Assembly (NCBI GenBank): GCA_900770205.1
Contig: CAAGJV010000003.1
Location: 1 to 6,206 of the forward strand
DNA from: Desulfovibrionaceae bacterium
GTDB lineage: Bacteria > Desulfobacterota > Desulfovibrionia > Desulfovibrionales > Desulfovibrionaceae
Direction of reading: 5' to 3'
DNA length: 6,206 nt
In this document: positions 6,069 to 6,206 of the stretch, one piece after another
Layout of the letters: each line of letters begins with the position of its first letter
Numbering within the stretch: the stretch's first letter is position 1
Notes under the pieces: model-generated
Database searches by the model: none
What the model saw: only the letters and a program-made list of their open reading frames with translations
Told to the model about the DNA's origin: nothing
Translations under genes and position numbers: made by a program

Positions 6069-6100
6069 CTCATTTAATCGTTAAGGAATCGATTAAAGAG
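6069..6100. repeat. AT-rich inverted repeat
   Basis: TTTAATCG (6073-6080) and CGATTAAA (6090-6097) pair perfectly around a 9-base spacer. Flanking CTC (6069-6071) and GAG (6098-6100) extend the pairing past one bulged A at 6072. It begins three bases after the previous repeat. AT-rich symmetry of this size suits a protein-binding site, but no regulator is visible nearby. Confidence 0.45.
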
Positions 6101-6180
6101 AGCCGCGAGGATGGCGGCCAGAAATTTTGCATGGCGCGTTGTCTTGATGTGTGGAAAACAGTGATTGATTCCCGAAAATG

Positions 6181-6206
6181 AGATCGGAAGAGCGTCGTGT
6201 AGGGAA
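6181..6206. other. Illumina TruSeq adapter remnant, not genomic
   Basis: The last 26 bases begin AGATCGGAAGAGCGTCGTG and continue exactly as the reverse complement of the TruSeq universal adapter. The contig therefore ends in untrimmed adapter, and the genomic sequence stops at about 6180. Confidence 0.97.

Larger units (their letters stand above)
5907..6180. other. Intergenic stretch rich in stem-loops, no convincing gene
   Basis: No open frame of useful size with a ribosome site was found on either strand. The stretch holds consecutive hairpins: 5956-5981, a 5-bp stem at 5983-5997 (CGGGG/CCCCG), a 6-bp stem at 6005-6024 (AGCTTT/AAAGCT), 6033-6066 and 6069-6100. The last 80 bases before the adapter show nothing recognisable. 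No U-tract terminator reading rightwards follows the channel gene. Confidence 0.6.

Noticed and set aside
6111..6164. A 17-codon plus-strand frame near the right end
   Set aside because: It is too short, has no properly spaced ribosome site and no other support.

Overview
The window holds five protein genes, two of them in a broken-off arginine operon. It looks like the end of an assembly contig from a Gram-negative bacterium of moderate to high GC. The lineage is probably Desulfovibrionaceae (Desulfovibrio/Bilophila/Mailhella-like). That guess rests on the pairing of a short, stand-alone N-acetylglutamate synthase with argF and on the general look of the GAPDH and channel proteins. It is an impression, since no search could be run. 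The right end carries Illumina adapter sequence, so the last 26 bases are not genomic.

Left part (1-1401, minus strand): an arginine-biosynthesis operon is read leftwards. A short ArgA-type GNAT acetyltransferase (first step of arginine synthesis) is followed 22 bases later by argF, ornithine carbamoyltransferase (ornithine to citrulline). argF runs off the left edge after 274 codons.

Centre left (1402-2773): a 266-base divergent promoter region separates the arg operon from gap, a complete glyceraldehyde-3-phosphate dehydrogenase on the plus strand. gap has a perfect 7-bp hairpin just upstream of its ribosome binding site and ends at a clear intrinsic terminator.

Centre (2772-4079): a minus-strand, single-gene AAA_14/DUF4143 ATPase converges on gap. 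Its stop codon lies in the T-tract of the gap terminator. A perfect 14-bp inverted repeat lies directly upstream of its start codon, with one arm abutting the Shine-Dalgarno. It is the best candidate regulatory element in the window.

Right part (4173-5906, plus strand): a two-TM potassium channel carries two complete RCK (TrkA-N/TrkA-C) units on one chain. Its start lacks a Shine-Dalgarno and may be leaderless. Downstream, 5907-6180 has no convincing gene but holds a run of stem-loops, including a probable minus-strand terminator for a gene beyond the right edge.

Apart from the arg pair, the genes look like independent transcription units: amino-acid synthesis, glycolysis, an accessory ATPase and ion homeostasis. 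I saw no CRISPR array, tRNA, rRNA, insertion sequence or phage gene.
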